Positions 7,787 through 16,282 of a stretch of 47,074 nucleotides of DNA are shown here, piece after piece. Positions within the stretch are counted from its first letter, which is position 1. Every line of letters begins with the position of its first letter. This DNA comes from Acetobacteraceae bacterium (GTDB lineage: Bacteria; Pseudomonadota; Alphaproteobacteria; Acetobacterales; Acetobacteraceae), in the NCBI GenBank assembly GCA_031291725.1, contig JARLIM010000032.1:1-47074 (forward strand), written 5' to 3'. Position numbers and translations under genes: made by a program. The notes beneath the pieces were generated by a model. That model saw only the letters and a list, made by a program, of their open reading frames with translations, was not told where the DNA came from and did no database searches.

Positions 7787-9562
7787 TCAGGGCACGCGCT
7801 CGCCCGCCCGGCTGCGCGGTGCGCCGAACAGATCGACGCGGCCTTTGCCGGTGCGTTTGATGTCGTAGAGCACCGAATCGGCATGGGCGAGCACGCGCTC
7901 GAAGCCTTCCATCAGCCCCACATCGCGCTCAGTTGCCGACAAATGATCGGGCCAGCAGGCGCCGCCCAGGCTGCACCCCACCTTCACCACAGAGCCGCCA
8001 ACCTGATAGGGTGCCATCACCGCCGCCTGCGCCCGCTGCGCCACCGCCACGGCGGCCATATCCTGCGAACCCGCCGGAGCCGGCAAGGCGAGCACGAACT
8101 CGTCGCCACCCAGCCGCGCCACCAGATCGCCCCGCCGCACCATCTGCTTCAGCCGGGCGGCGACCAGACAGAGCAGTTGATCGCCGGTCTGATGGCCCAT
8201 GGTGTCGTTGACCGCCTTGAAGCCGTCCAGATCGCCCACAAACAGCATCACCGAACTGCCGGTGGCCTTGGCCTGGCTCAGCATCGCATCCAGATGCAAC
8301 CGCAGCCCGTGGCGGTTGAGCAGGCGGGTGAGGGGGTCGTGCAGGGCGAGCTCCTCCATCTCGTCCAGCGCCTCCTGTTTGCGCGTCAGCGTGGCCACCA
8401 GCGCGCGCAGCGAGGTGGAGAGGCTGTCGATTTCCGTCGCCCCCCGGATGCGTGGAATTTCGATGTCATCGCCCTGACGCAGACGCTCGGCGGCCACCGC
8501 AATGCGGGCGAGCGGGGACGTGACCATGCCGGCCAGCATCCAGCCCGCCAATGCGAACACCGCCGCCACCAGCAGGCCCACGCCCCAGATTGTCTCACGC
8601 AGCACCGTCGCCGGGGCGAAGGCCTGTTCCTCCGCCTCACGCACCAGCACGCTCCAGCGCAATCCCTGCACGCCGACATTGGCGCCAGGGCCATCACCGA
8701 CGGCAAAGGCCGCGCCGGTGAGGTAGGAGCGCGGACCCATACGCGGGTTCAGACTCGGCCAGGGTTCCACCTGCCAGCCCGTCAAGCCAGCGCGAGCGCG
8801 CGCAACCGAGGGGGCGTTTAACAGCAAACCTGCCGTCCCCGGCGGGCCAAGCACCACGTTGTCGCGTGCGCCGACCAGAAAAGTCTCGCGGCGGAGCACC
8901 CCGTCATCATCGGCGGTGATCGTGGCTGTCTCAATGCCGCGCACCCAACTCCAGGGCAGTTGCGCTGCGATGGAGCCGATCACGCTGCCATCGGCGTCGC
9001 GGATCGGCTGCAACAGATCGATCATTCGCACATCTTCCGGCAACGCCTGCGCGCCAGGCAGCGGCAATGGGCCGCGCATGCCGTCGCGATTGGCGCCACG
9101 GGCGGAAATCAGCGTGCCGACACTGGCCGCATCGGTGGCGATGATCACCCGACCCGCCGGGGTGGCAACGCCGATCCAGGCATAGGCTGGATAGGAGCGC
9201 TTGAGTTCGTCCAGCAATGCCTGGGTTTGTGCGGTCGCCACCGACAACGCCCCGCTGCCCGCAATCGAAGGCGCGATCGAGATGGTGGAGACCACCGTGC
9301 GCAGCGATTCCATGCGTGACAACAACGTCAATTCGCGGGCGCGCGTGGCCAATTCGGTTGTCAGGCGCTCGGCGAGGCGCTGGGCATCAATGGCCAGGGA
9401 TTGGCCGATGCGGTTGCGCGCCTGCAATTCGGATGCCTTGCCGATGAGCCCGCCCAGCAGGATGGCAACGAGAAAGACGAGCAAGGCCAAACCAAAGCCG
9501 ATCCGCTCACGCAAAGAGCGCCGGGAAAGCCAAGCCGTGGGGGTGCGTCGAGGGGCTGCCAT
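7787..9562 (-). CDS. Membrane-bound diguanylate cyclase (sensor-HAMP-GGDEF)
   Basis: Would synthesise cyclic di-GMP in response to a periplasmic signal. Layout of the 591 residues: cytoplasmic N-tail, first membrane helix (about 21-43), a periplasmic sensor region of about 280 residues, probably a double Cache fold, second membrane helix (about 325-350, VGLLVAAVFALAGWMLAG), a HAMP-like linker, and a GGDEF domain. The active-site motif is intact (GGDEF at residues 485-489). The product-inhibition site RxxD (R476-D479) sits exactly five residues before it, so the enzyme is probably active and feedback-inhibited. No EAL domain. It is divergent from the protease gene at 9704. The ligand is unknown. 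Confidence 0.93.
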   Translation of the reverse strand: MAAPRRTPTAWLSRRSLRERIGFGLALLVFLVAILLGGLIGKASELQARNRIGQSLAIDAQRLAERLTTELATRARELTLLSRMESLRTVVSTISIAPSIAGSGALSVATAQTQALLDELKRSYPAYAWIGVATPAGRVIIATDAASVGTLISARGANRDGMRGPLPLPGAQALPEDVRMIDLLQPIRDADGSVIGSIAAQLPWSWVRGIETATITADDDGVLRRETFLVGARDNVVLGPPGTAGLLLNAPSVARARAGLTGWQVEPWPSLNPRMGPRSYLTGAAFAVGDGPGANVGVQGLRWSVLVREAEEQAFAPATVLRETIWGVGLLVAAVFALAGWMLAGMVTSPLARIAVAAERLRQGDDIEIPRIRGATEIDSLSTSLRALVATLTRKQEALDEMEELALHDPLTRLLNRHGLRLHLDAMLSQAKATGSSVMLFVGDLDGFKAVNDTMGHQTGDQLLCLVAARLKQMVRRGDLVARLGGDEFVLALPAPAGSQDMAAVAVAQRAQAAVMAPYQVGGSVVKVGCSLGGACWPDHLSATERDVGLMEGFERVLAHADSVLYDIKRTGKGRVDLFGAPRSRAGERVP

Positions 9563-9703
9563 GTCTCGCCTTTATTGCTTGTTCTCCATATGACGCGGGT
9601 TTCACTGCCGCGCCACCGTCCTGTTGGGGCAACGACACTATTTTTCCTGACATGGTGTGGTTCTTCAATCGCCGCGCCGCGTTACTCACTGCGGAGAGAG
9701 ACA

Positions 9704-11173
9704 ATGGTTCGCTTTGCAAACAGATATTTTGCCAGTGCAGCACTGCGCGGCTTCGGTGCGTTCAGCCTTGCGGCCGCCTTGCTCGCCGGTTCGGCGTTGG
9801 CTCCGGTGCCCGCCCGTGCGGCTGAACCGCTTGTGGCGGCGAGTGCGCATGTTCCTGATTTTGCCGACTTGGTCGATAAGGTGCGCCCGGCCGTGGTGTC
9901 GATCACGTCCAAACTGACCGTTGAGGCGGCCTCGGATGAACAGGGGCCGATGCTGCCCTTCGGCCAGCGCCCACGCGGTCATGCCAGCGGTGGGGAGGCG
10001 CGTGGGGCGGGATTTATCATTGATGCCGACGGCACGCTTGTCACCAATAACCACGTCGTGCGCAATGCGCAGTCGATCAGTGTCACACTGTCTGACGGCA
10101 CCGAACTGCCCGCCAAGCTGATCGGCACCGATGCGCGCACCGATATCGCCGTTCTGAAGATCAAGACCGACAAGACACTGCCCTTCGTCGCCCTTGGCGA
10201 TTCTGGCAGTGTGCGACCGGGCGAGTGGGTGGTGGCGATGGGCAATCCATTCGGCCTCGGCGGCACCGTCACGGCGGGCATCGTCTCAGCTCTTGGGCGG
10301 GATATCGGCTCCGGGCCGTATGACGATTACATTCAGGTGGATGCGCCGATTAATCAGGGCAATTCCGGTGGGCCACTCTTCACGCAGACGGGGCAGGTTA
10401 TTGGCATCAATACCGCCATTCTCTCCCCCAGCGGCGGCAGTGTCGGCATTGGATTCGCCATTCCGTCCGCGATGGTGCGCGACGTGGTGGCGCAGTTGAA
10501 AGAGAACGGCACCGTCACGCGCGGGTATCTGGGGGTTGAATCGCAGAAGCTCGATGCCTCGATGGCGAGCGCGATGCATCTGTCTGGTGATGCCGCACAT
10601 GGTGCACTGGTCGCAAGCGTTGAGGCAGACAGTCCAGCGTCGAAAGCGGGGCTGGAGCCGGGCGATGTGATCGTCGCCGTCAATGGCGCTGCGGTGAAAG
10701 CACCGCGCGATCTGGCGGTGGCTGTTGCTGATCTCAAGCCAGGGGCCAGCGCCACCGTTACCCTTCTGCGCGACGGCGCCAAGCGCGAACTGCCGGTTAC
10801 GCTTGCCACTTTGAAAGACGACAAGCCGCAAAAGGGCGATATTGGCAGCGAGGGCAGTGCGCAGGGGCTTGGTCTGGCGTTGGCGCCGATCACGCCCGAT
10901 ATGCGCGAGCAGCTTGATCTGCCCAAGGATGTCAAAGGCGCGGTGATCTCCGGCATTCGTGACGGCTCAGCCGCCGAGCAGGCCGGGCTGCGGCCGGGTG
11001 ACGTGGTGCTGGGCGTGGGTGGCCGTCGGGTTGCCTCGGCCGAGGAGGCGGCAAAGGCGATTCGCGAGGCAATGGGCGGCAGGGATCATCACGGCCCGGT
11101 GGCGTTGCGCGTTCTGCGCGACGGCCAGAGCGGCTTCGTGGCGATTGATCCGAGCAATAGCGGCGAAGGGTAA
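9704..11173 (+). CDS. DegP/HtrA-type periplasmic serine protease with two PDZ domains
   Basis: Envelope quality-control protease/chaperone of the Do family (MucD/DegQ-like). The start at 9704 follows GGAGAGAG and gives a 489-residue protein with a long signal peptide cut near residue 39 (PARA-AE). The trypsin-like domain carries the full triad: His117 in TNNHVV, Asp147 in RTDIAV and Ser221 in GNSGGP. Two PDZ domains follow (about 270-360 and 390-480), each with a GLEPGDVI- or GLRPGDVV-type loop. An upstream in-frame extension exists but has no ribosome site and no sense as protein. An 11-bp hairpin lies 6 bases past the stop. It may be stress-regulated, but I see no sigma-E-type promoter I would defend. 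Confidence 0.95.
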   Translation: MVRFANRYFASAALRGFGAFSLAAALLAGSALAPVPARAAEPLVAASAHVPDFADLVDKVRPAVVSITSKLTVEAASDEQGPMLPFGQRPRGHASGGEARGAGFIIDADGTLVTNNHVVRNAQSISVTLSDGTELPAKLIGTDARTDIAVLKIKTDKTLPFVALGDSGSVRPGEWVVAMGNPFGLGGTVTAGIVSALGRDIGSGPYDDYIQVDAPINQGNSGGPLFTQTGQVIGINTAILSPSGGSVGIGFAIPSAMVRDVVAQLKENGTVTRGYLGVESQKLDASMASAMHLSGDAAHGALVASVEADSPASKAGLEPGDVIVAVNGAAVKAPRDLAVAVADLKPGASATVTLLRDGAKRELPVTLATLKDDKPQKGDIGSEGSAQGLGLALAPITPDMREQLDLPKDVKGAVISGIRDGSAAEQAGLRPGDVVLGVGGRRVASAEEAAKAIREAMGGRDHHGPVALRVLRDGQSGFVAIDPSNSGEG

Positions 11174-11178
11174 ACGCG

Positions 11179-11209
11179 TCGGGCGGAAGGGTATTGATCT
11201 TCCGCCCGA
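11179..11209. terminator. Bidirectional hairpin terminator between convergent genes
   Basis: Perfect 11-bp inverted repeat TCGGGCGGAAG (11179-11189) and CTTCCGCCCGA (11199-11209) with a 9-base loop. It is placed between the converging ends of the protease gene (11173) and the autotransporter gene (11222). There is no strong T tract on either side, so termination may need Rho or stalling help. Confidence 0.7.
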
Positions 11210-11221
11210 TAGTCTCGCAGG

Positions 11222-13222
11222 TCAGAAGCTCGCACGGGCCTGCAGGGTGGCGGCAAGGTCGCTGCGGCCATTGCCCTGATCGGCAGCCAATGCGGCGTTG
11301 ATCGTCATCCAGCTGGCGGTTTTGACATCCAGCGTCGCGGCTATCCGGGCAAAGTCACGCGCCTGGCCGCCAATCGTCGTCAGCACCGTGGTGGAAGGCT
11401 GAGCGATGTTGATGGTCGAGACGATGCGCGACGATGGTGCCGTCTCGATATTCCAACTGGCCTGCAGGCCCGGCACCAGCGTGGTGCCGCCGATGGTCAG
11501 GGCGTAGTTGGCTTGTGCGCCGAACTGCCACTGCGTCGAGCGGATATGCTGGGCACCGACCATCTGGTTCATGCCCACCGCACCAACCTCCGATTCGCCA
11601 TCGATGCTGGCATAGATGTTCTGGAAGCCGATCACCGGTCCCAGCACCACGCCGCCGACGTTGAACACCGGCCCGGCCTTCACATACAGCGCCTGCGTTT
11701 TAACCCCGGCGGTGGCGGCGGCGATCTGATTGGCGACGAAGGTGTTGCGGTTGAGCTGATTGAAATTATCAAACCCATACGCAGCGCCACCCGAGGCAAA
11801 CCAATGATCACCCCATGCCGTGGTGTAGAGGCCGATATTGGAAGTGTTCAGCGCATCGCTGCCCATGCCGCCCGACAAGGTGGCTTTGGTCTGGCCGATA
11901 TCGCCGATCATCCCCATCACCACATGCGGCAGCAGCTTCACATCGGCACCGAAGACCACTTTGCTGTTGGTGTAATGAAAGCCGGTGGCGTTGAATTCGC
12001 TCGCCCGTGAGCCCTGGCCGCCATTGACGGCCACATACAGGCCAAGCTTCTGATCCGGCCCCATCGTGGCCGTGTTGGCGCCCAGATCGGCATCCGGGAA
12101 CAGCGACTGCAGACGCAGTTGGTCCGAACGCGTGGACATGCTGTCAATTGCGCTTTGCGTGGCAATTTGCACGATCTGCCCCTGGGCCGCCACCGTTGTC
12201 GGCCCCTGGAGAATGGCCGTCATGTATTGACCGAAATCCAGCGAACCGCCGCTGGTCGGGTGCACGGTGTCCCAGAACAGGTAGGAATTCGGGTTGGCGC
12301 AGGCGGTGGCCCCCGTGGGGATGTAGCCTGCCGATCCGGTCGGCAGACACTCGGCCGTCACATTGCTCAACCCATATTTGCTCGGGTTGGCCACCATGTC
12401 GGAGATCAGTGCGTTTGTGTCGACAATGGTGATGTTGATCCCGAGCTGGCGGCTCAACGTTGCCATCGCCACCGCGACCGCCTGATTGATGCCGTTGCTC
12501 AGGCTGGTGGCGGCAGCGGCGTTGGCGGGGTTGCTGTTGAATGCCGGCGTGAGGCCAAGGGCAGGCAGGTTTGGCACCACGATGTTTTTCACGCCCATCG
12601 CGGCCAGCGTGGCAACTTCGGTGCTGATATTGGTGGCAACCGTGGTGGCGGTGGTGGTGAAGGCGGCGGTGATTTGTGGCAATGTCAGGCTTGGCTGGGC
12701 TGCCACCGCCCCCAATGCCGCGAAGGCGTCATTGGCACCGCCATAGACCACGGCCAGATCGCGAGACCCGAACGAGGTTCCGGCCAAGCTCTGCACCTGT
12801 CCCATGATCGATGGCAGATAGGCCGACAATGTTGCGCTTAAATTGGTGCCGGTAATGGTGGCCGCGCCGATGGTCAGCGGCGATGCGACTGTGTAGGTCC
12901 CGGAAAACGCGCCGCCCACGGCCAGATCCGTCGTGGTGCCGGAAGCCTGCAGCATTGTGCCCAATTGGTTGGCATAGATCGGGCCGTTGGAGAATTGGTA
13001 GTTGTAATAGGGTGATTGTAGGAAGCCGGTATTGTAGCCGACCGGGCCCGGAAGAGCGGCCAAAGTGGTGGGGCCAAGCGTTTTGGCAATGTTGCCCGTG
13101 TCGGACAAGCTGTCACCGACGATGATGATATTATTGAATTGTGCCTGCGCGTGCGCCTGTCCGGCCAGGGCTGTCGTGCCGAGCAGAATCGCGGCGAGGG
13201 CGTTGGTCCAACGCGTATTCAT
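11222..13222 (-). CDS. Autotransporter with GDSL/SGNH esterase passenger
   Basis: Type V secreted esterase/lipase related to EstA-type autotransporters, 666 residues. The signal peptide (ends QAHAQA, about residue 26) leads into an SGNH hydrolase passenger. Block I is GDSLSDTGN with nucleophile Ser38, block III is VVYGGANDAF with the oxyanion-hole Asn, and block V is HPTSGG with the catalytic His near residue 320. From about residue 390 a C-terminal beta-barrel is evident from alternating hydrophobic and Gly residues, ending LQARASF with the terminal Phe expected for BAM-assembled barrels. A strong ribosome site (GGAGGAAAA) precedes the start. It probably displays an esterase on the cell surface; the ester substrate is not predictable. 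Confidence 0.93.
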   Translation of the reverse strand: MNTRWTNALAAILLGTTALAGQAHAQAQFNNIIIVGDSLSDTGNIAKTLGPTTLAALPGPVGYNTGFLQSPYYNYQFSNGPIYANQLGTMLQASGTTTDLAVGGAFSGTYTVASPLTIGAATITGTNLSATLSAYLPSIMGQVQSLAGTSFGSRDLAVVYGGANDAFAALGAVAAQPSLTLPQITAAFTTTATTVATNISTEVATLAAMGVKNIVVPNLPALGLTPAFNSNPANAAAATSLSNGINQAVAVAMATLSRQLGINITIVDTNALISDMVANPSKYGLSNVTAECLPTGSAGYIPTGATACANPNSYLFWDTVHPTSGGSLDFGQYMTAILQGPTTVAAQGQIVQIATQSAIDSMSTRSDQLRLQSLFPDADLGANTATMGPDQKLGLYVAVNGGQGSRASEFNATGFHYTNSKVVFGADVKLLPHVVMGMIGDIGQTKATLSGGMGSDALNTSNIGLYTTAWGDHWFASGGAAYGFDNFNQLNRNTFVANQIAAATAGVKTQALYVKAGPVFNVGGVVLGPVIGFQNIYASIDGESEVGAVGMNQMVGAQHIRSTQWQFGAQANYALTIGGTTLVPGLQASWNIETAPSSRIVSTINIAQPSTTVLTTIGGQARDFARIAATLDVKTASWMTINAALAADQGNGRSDLAATLQARASF

Positions 13223-13335
13223 GGCGCATTTTCCTCCGTTTCGTTGGCGACGCGAACTCTACGGCCCGCATTACGACGGAGTATAACCATTTCGACGGAA
13301 GGGTAACAAGAGTGACGTAATGGGGAATTGGCACC

Positions 13336-13566
13336 CTACGCCCGTCCGGCCACGTAAGGCATTTCCTCTCCGCCGCCGCCGACGCGCACCACCGCCGCCA
13401 ACAGCCGCAGAGCCTCCGGGCCGCCACGGTCGTCGATTGTGCCGAATTCGATTTCCCGCGCGAGCAATTCCGCCTGTTCGGCGATGGTCTCGGCGGCGCG
13501 GCGCATCGCCTGTTGGCTCAGGGCCAGTTGCGCATCATCGGAAAGTACATGCCACTCACGGAGCAT
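13336..13566 (-). CDS. Small hypothetical protein
   Basis: A 76-residue protein without signal or membrane segment. It begins MLREWHVLSDDAQLALSQQA and continues as an amphipathic helix (MRRAAETIAEQAELLAREIE), then a Gly-rich C-terminal part. Codon use has the normal GC-rich third-position bias for the neighbourhood, and no better reading frame occupies the stretch. The ribosome site is poor. It sits between the autotransporter and rlmB, all on the same strand, with spacers of about 95-115 bases. No function is recognised; it could be a lineage-restricted conserved gene. Confidence 0.5.
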   Translation of the reverse strand: MLREWHVLSDDAQLALSQQAMRRAAETIAEQAELLAREIEFGTIDDRGGPEALRLLAAVVRVGGGGEEMPYVAGRA

Positions 13567-13661
13567 CGGGGCGTATCCCGCTGGCGCCGTTCTGGCGAAG
13601 TTCTGCCGCGGAATTCGCGCGGGCCTCGCCGGAACACTAGCGTCAGGGGGTTAACGCCGGG

Positions 13662-14774
13662 TTAGCCGATCCGCGACAATTCGTAGAGTGCCACGGTTGC
13701 CGCCGCCGAGACGTTGAGGCTGTCGATGGCCGATCCGCCGCCGGGCATCGGGATTCCCGCCAACTCATCGCATGTCTCGCGCGTCAATCTGCGCATGCCA
13801 TCGCCTTCACTGCCCAGCACCAGCGCCACACGGCGGCCCGCCAGCGCCTTGCCGGACAGCGGTTGACCGGCAGCATCCAGCCCCACCGTCCAGCAGCCGG
13901 CGGCCTTGAGGGCGACCAGCGTGCGGGCGATGTTGACCGCGCGCAGCAGCGGGATGCGTTCCAGCGCCCCGGCGGCGGCCTTGGCCAGTGCTCCGGTTTC
14001 GTCCGGCGAATTGCGGTCCTGGGTGATCACACAGCACGCCCCCATCGCCTGTGCTGACCGCATGATGGCGCCCACATTGCGCGGGTCGCTCACCTGATCG
14101 AGCACCAGCACCGGGCCGGGACGTTCGAGCGCCTGTTGCAGCGAGGGCGAGGCGAGCGGGTCGGCGAGCAGGGCCGCGCCCTGGGCCACCGCGTCACGGC
14201 CGAGCAATTGGTCGAGTCGCGCCCGGTCCACCGTTTCACTCGAAATCGGCCAGGGCTTGGGCACCATCGCCGTCAATGCGGTTTCAGCATCGGGCGTCAG
14301 CAGCAGGCGGCGCAGTCTGCGTTGCGGATTGCGCAGGGCTGCTGCCACCGGATGCAGGCCGTACAGCCACAATGTGCCGCGCGGCTGGTCCGGATCGGGG
14401 CGCGGGGCGTCGTTGCGCGCAGGGCGGATGGCCTGGAACGAACGACGCTTGCCGTGCGGTGCCACCCCCTCTGGACGTTCTGCAGCCGCCTGCGGACGCT
14501 CGCTTTGGCGTTGGGCGAGGCTGAGAACCGGACGCTCCGGCGTGCGGGGCGTCCGGGCGTCCGGGCGGCTATCCGCGCGGCTTTCTGGGCGGGTTTCTGG
14601 GCGGGTTTCGGCCATGGCCGCCTTGTCTTCGCGCGGCTTGCCGTCACGCCGGTCATCGCGTCCGCGCGGACGCTTATCCTCGGGCGGGCGGGGTGTGGCC
14701 GGGCGGGGGCCGCCAGGACGATAGGGTTTCTTGCCGCCGGAACGGCCGCCAGGAGGGGGGGATGAAGATCGCAT
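13662..14774 (-). CDS. rlmB: TrmH/SpoU-family 23S rRNA 2'-O-methyltransferase, RlmB-like
   Basis: SAM-dependent ribose methyltransferase; RlmB relatives modify G2251 of 23S rRNA. Of 370 residues, the last 240 form the SpoU fold: a substrate-binding domain starting GTLWLYGLHPVAAALRN, then the knot motifs DQVSDPRNVGAIMRSA, LVLGSEGDGM and SAIDSLNVSAAATVALYE. The first ~130 residues are unlike the family: Pro/Arg/Lys-rich, apparently disordered, with an RPETRPESRADSRPDAR-type repeat coded by tandem TTTCTGGGCGGG-like units near 14580-14610. Such basic tails can help bind RNA. The start at 14774 lacks a clear Shine-Dalgarno sequence, so a shorter start inside the tail is possible. It is divergent from the tRNA cluster; rlmB beside tRNA-Tyr/Gly and secE is a common alphaproteobacterial arrangement. 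Confidence 0.88.
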   Translation of the reverse strand: MRSSSPPPGGRSGGKKPYRPGGPRPATPRPPEDKRPRGRDDRRDGKPREDKAAMAETRPETRPESRADSRPDARTPRTPERPVLSLAQRQSERPQAAAERPEGVAPHGKRRSFQAIRPARNDAPRPDPDQPRGTLWLYGLHPVAAALRNPQRRLRRLLLTPDAETALTAMVPKPWPISSETVDRARLDQLLGRDAVAQGAALLADPLASPSLQQALERPGPVLVLDQVSDPRNVGAIMRSAQAMGACCVITQDRNSPDETGALAKAAAGALERIPLLRAVNIARTLVALKAAGCWTVGLDAAGQPLSGKALAGRRVALVLGSEGDGMRRLTRETCDELAGIPMPGGGSAIDSLNVSAAATVALYELSRIG

Positions 14775-14877
14775 CCCCGGTCTATAGCCGTCTCACTGCT
14801 TTGCGACAAATATTGTTAAAATCGTCGCGGCCTTCGTTGACAGCGCCCCCTGGATAAGGCTAATCCGCCGCCCTCAC

Positions 14878-14963
14878 GGAAGGGTGCCCGAGTGGCTAAA
14901 GGGGGCGGACTGTAAATCCGCTGGCGCACGCCTACGTTGGTTCGAATCCAACCCCTTCCACCA
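14878..14963 (+). tRNA. tRNA-Tyr (GTA)
   Basis: Long-variable-arm tRNA. Acceptor GGAAGGG pairs with CCCTTCC (14953-14959), discriminator A at 14960, and the CCA end is encoded. Anticodon GTA is at 14912-14914 in loop CTGTAAA. The T arm carries GGTTCGAATCC. First of three tRNA genes upstream of secE. Confidence 0.97.
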
Positions 14964-15020
14964 TCCCCCTGTGCAAATCTGACGATCCCAGGTTAGTATC
15001 GCGCGGATGACCACGCCCGA

Positions 15021-15094
15021 GCGGGTGTAGCTCAATGGTAGAGTCCCAGCCTTCCAAGCTGGCTGTGCGGGTTCGATTCCCGTCACCCGCTCCA
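15021..15094 (+). tRNA. tRNA-Gly (TCC)
   Basis: Acceptor GCGGGTG pairs with CACCCGC (15084-15090); discriminator T, encoded CCA. Anticodon TCC is at 15053-15055 in loop CTTCCAA; T loop GTTCGATTC. It lies 57 bases after tRNA-Tyr and is probably on the same transcript. Confidence 0.97.
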
Positions 15095-15239
15095 GTGGCA
15101 TGATTTTCACACGCATTTCTGACATACGGGCGATTTGTTGAACTCGGCCCTTGACTTCCGGCCCCGCTCATTCTTTTTAGCGCGCCTTGGCTGTTCGCCA
15201 GCACGCCCCGGTTTGCACCGGGACAGCGTGAGGACGGAT

Positions 15240-15316
15240 AGGGGCGTAGCTCAATTGGCTAGAGCGCCGGTCTCCAAAACCGGAGGTTGCGGGTTCGAGA
15301 CCCTCCGCCCCTGCCA
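15240..15316 (+). tRNA. tRNA-Trp (CCA)
   Basis: Acceptor AGGGGCG pairs with CGCCCCT (15306-15312); discriminator G and encoded CCA follow. Anticodon CCA is at 15274-15276 in loop CTCCAAA. It is placed 118 bases before secE, the normal tRNA-Trp/secE/nusG order. The 145 bases between tRNA-Gly and this gene hold no coding sequence, so the tuf gene often found here is absent. Confidence 0.97.
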
Positions 15317-15434
15317 TCCTCAATTGCCCCCGATGCGGGCGATTGAGATGGCGCAGCATGGCCTTGCGGCTCATGATCGTCTCTGCAAAATCGCTCGTCT
15401 CTGACACATCGGCTTTTGAAAGGCTTGTAACCAA

Positions 15435-15638
15435 ATGAGTGGCGCTCTGACGGCTCCGGCGAAATTCTTCCGCGAAGTGCGGGCCGAAGTGGCGAAGGTG
15501 ACATGGCCGTCCCGCAAGGAGACGCTTGTCACCACGGGCCTCGTTCTTGGAATGGCCGTTCTGGCCGCCATTTTCTTTTTTGTGGCAGATCAGGTGTTCG
15601 GCATCGGCGTGCGCGCCCTGTTCGGCATTGGCCGGTAA
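15435..15638 (+). CDS. secE: Preprotein translocase subunit SecE
   Basis: Single-pass clamp subunit of the SecYEG translocon, 67 residues, the short one-helix form usual in alphaproteobacteria. The amphipathic N-terminal helix with the family signature EVRAEVAKVTWPSRKET (residues 14-30) precedes one membrane helix (about 32-55, LVLGMAVLAAIFFFVADQVF). It is followed 12 bases later by nusG. Confidence 0.97.
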   Translation: MSGALTAPAKFFREVRAEVAKVTWPSRKETLVTTGLVLGMAVLAAIFFFVADQVFGIGVRALFGIGR

Positions 15639-15650
15639 GGAGCAACTCAG

Positions 15651-16181
15651 ATGGCAAAACGTTGGTATGTGGTCCACGTCTATTCCGGCTTCGAGAAGAA
15701 GATCGCCCAGCAGATCAAGGAGCAGGCCGCCCAGAAAGGCCTTGCCGACCAGATCGATGAAGTGCTGGTGCCGTCGGAGGAGGTGGTTGAACTGCGGCGT
15801 GGCCAGAAGGTGAATGCCGAGCGCAAATTCTTCCCCGGTTACGTGCTGGTGAAGATGGAGCTGACAGACGACGCCTGGCACTTGGTCAAAGACACCCCCA
15901 AGGTGACAGGCTTCCTCGGCACCAAAACCCGCCCCACACCGATCTCTGAGGCCGAGGCACTGCGCATTCAGCAGCAGACCGCCGAGGGTGTGGAACGTCC
16001 GCGTCCGGCGATCCTGTTCGAAATCGGCGAACAGGTGCGCGTGGCCGATGGCCCGTTCACCAGCTTCAACGGCACCGTCGAGGAAGTGGACGAGGAGAAG
16101 GGCCGCGTGAAGGTCAGCGTCTCCATCTTCGGCCGCTCGACGCCGGTCGAGCTCGAATACGGTCAGGTCGAAAAGGTCTGA
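15651..16181 (+). CDS. nusG: Transcription termination/antitermination factor NusG
   Basis: RNA polymerase-associated elongation factor linking transcription to Rho and to ribosomes, 176 residues. The NGN domain opens with [20 protein letters not shown] and contains [12 protein letters not shown]. The C-terminal KOW domain (about 125-176) contains [22 protein letters not shown]. The length and both domains are standard. Unusually, it is not followed by rplK: a hairpin and a convergent hldE-like gene come next, and rplK lies 22.6 kb away. Confidence 0.98.
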   Translation: MAKRWYVVHVYSGFEKKIAQQIKEQAAQKGLADQIDEVLVPSEEVVELRRGQKVNAERKFFPGYVLVKMELTDDAWHLVKDTPKVTGFLGTKTRPTPISEAEALRIQQQTAEGVERPRPAILFEIGEQVRVADGPFTSFNGTVEEVDEEKGRVKVSVSIFGRSTPVELEYGQVEKV

Positions 16182-16189
16182 TCAACGGT

Positions 16190-16213
16190 GGTGGGATGGC
16201 GTGCCATCCCACC
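16190..16213 (+). terminator. Hairpin after nusG
   Basis: GGTGGGATGGC (16190-16200) and GCCATCCCACC (16203-16213) form a very stable stem of about 10 bp with a tiny loop, 8 bases past the nusG stop. There is no T run. It probably closes the tRNA-secE-nusG transcript, which elsewhere would read on into rplK. Confidence 0.55.
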
Positions 16214-16282
16214 TGACGGTCCTCTGATCGAATCGGTGGGCGGAAGCGGCGCTGCCATCCTCTGCCAGCACATCGTCATCCT

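Noticed and set aside
9401..9703. Extended N-terminus of the DegP-like protease
   Set aside because: The extension overlaps the divergent cyclase gene antisense and has no ribosome site, and the true signal peptide starts at 9704.
13223..13335. A small RNA in the AT-richer gap upstream of the autotransporter
   Set aside because: It contains only the gene's leader; I see no terminator hairpin or conserved structure.
14530..14640. Short GC-rich repeats as possible CRISPR or minisatellite
   Set aside because: Irregular, no spacers, and in frame inside the rlmB low-complexity tail.
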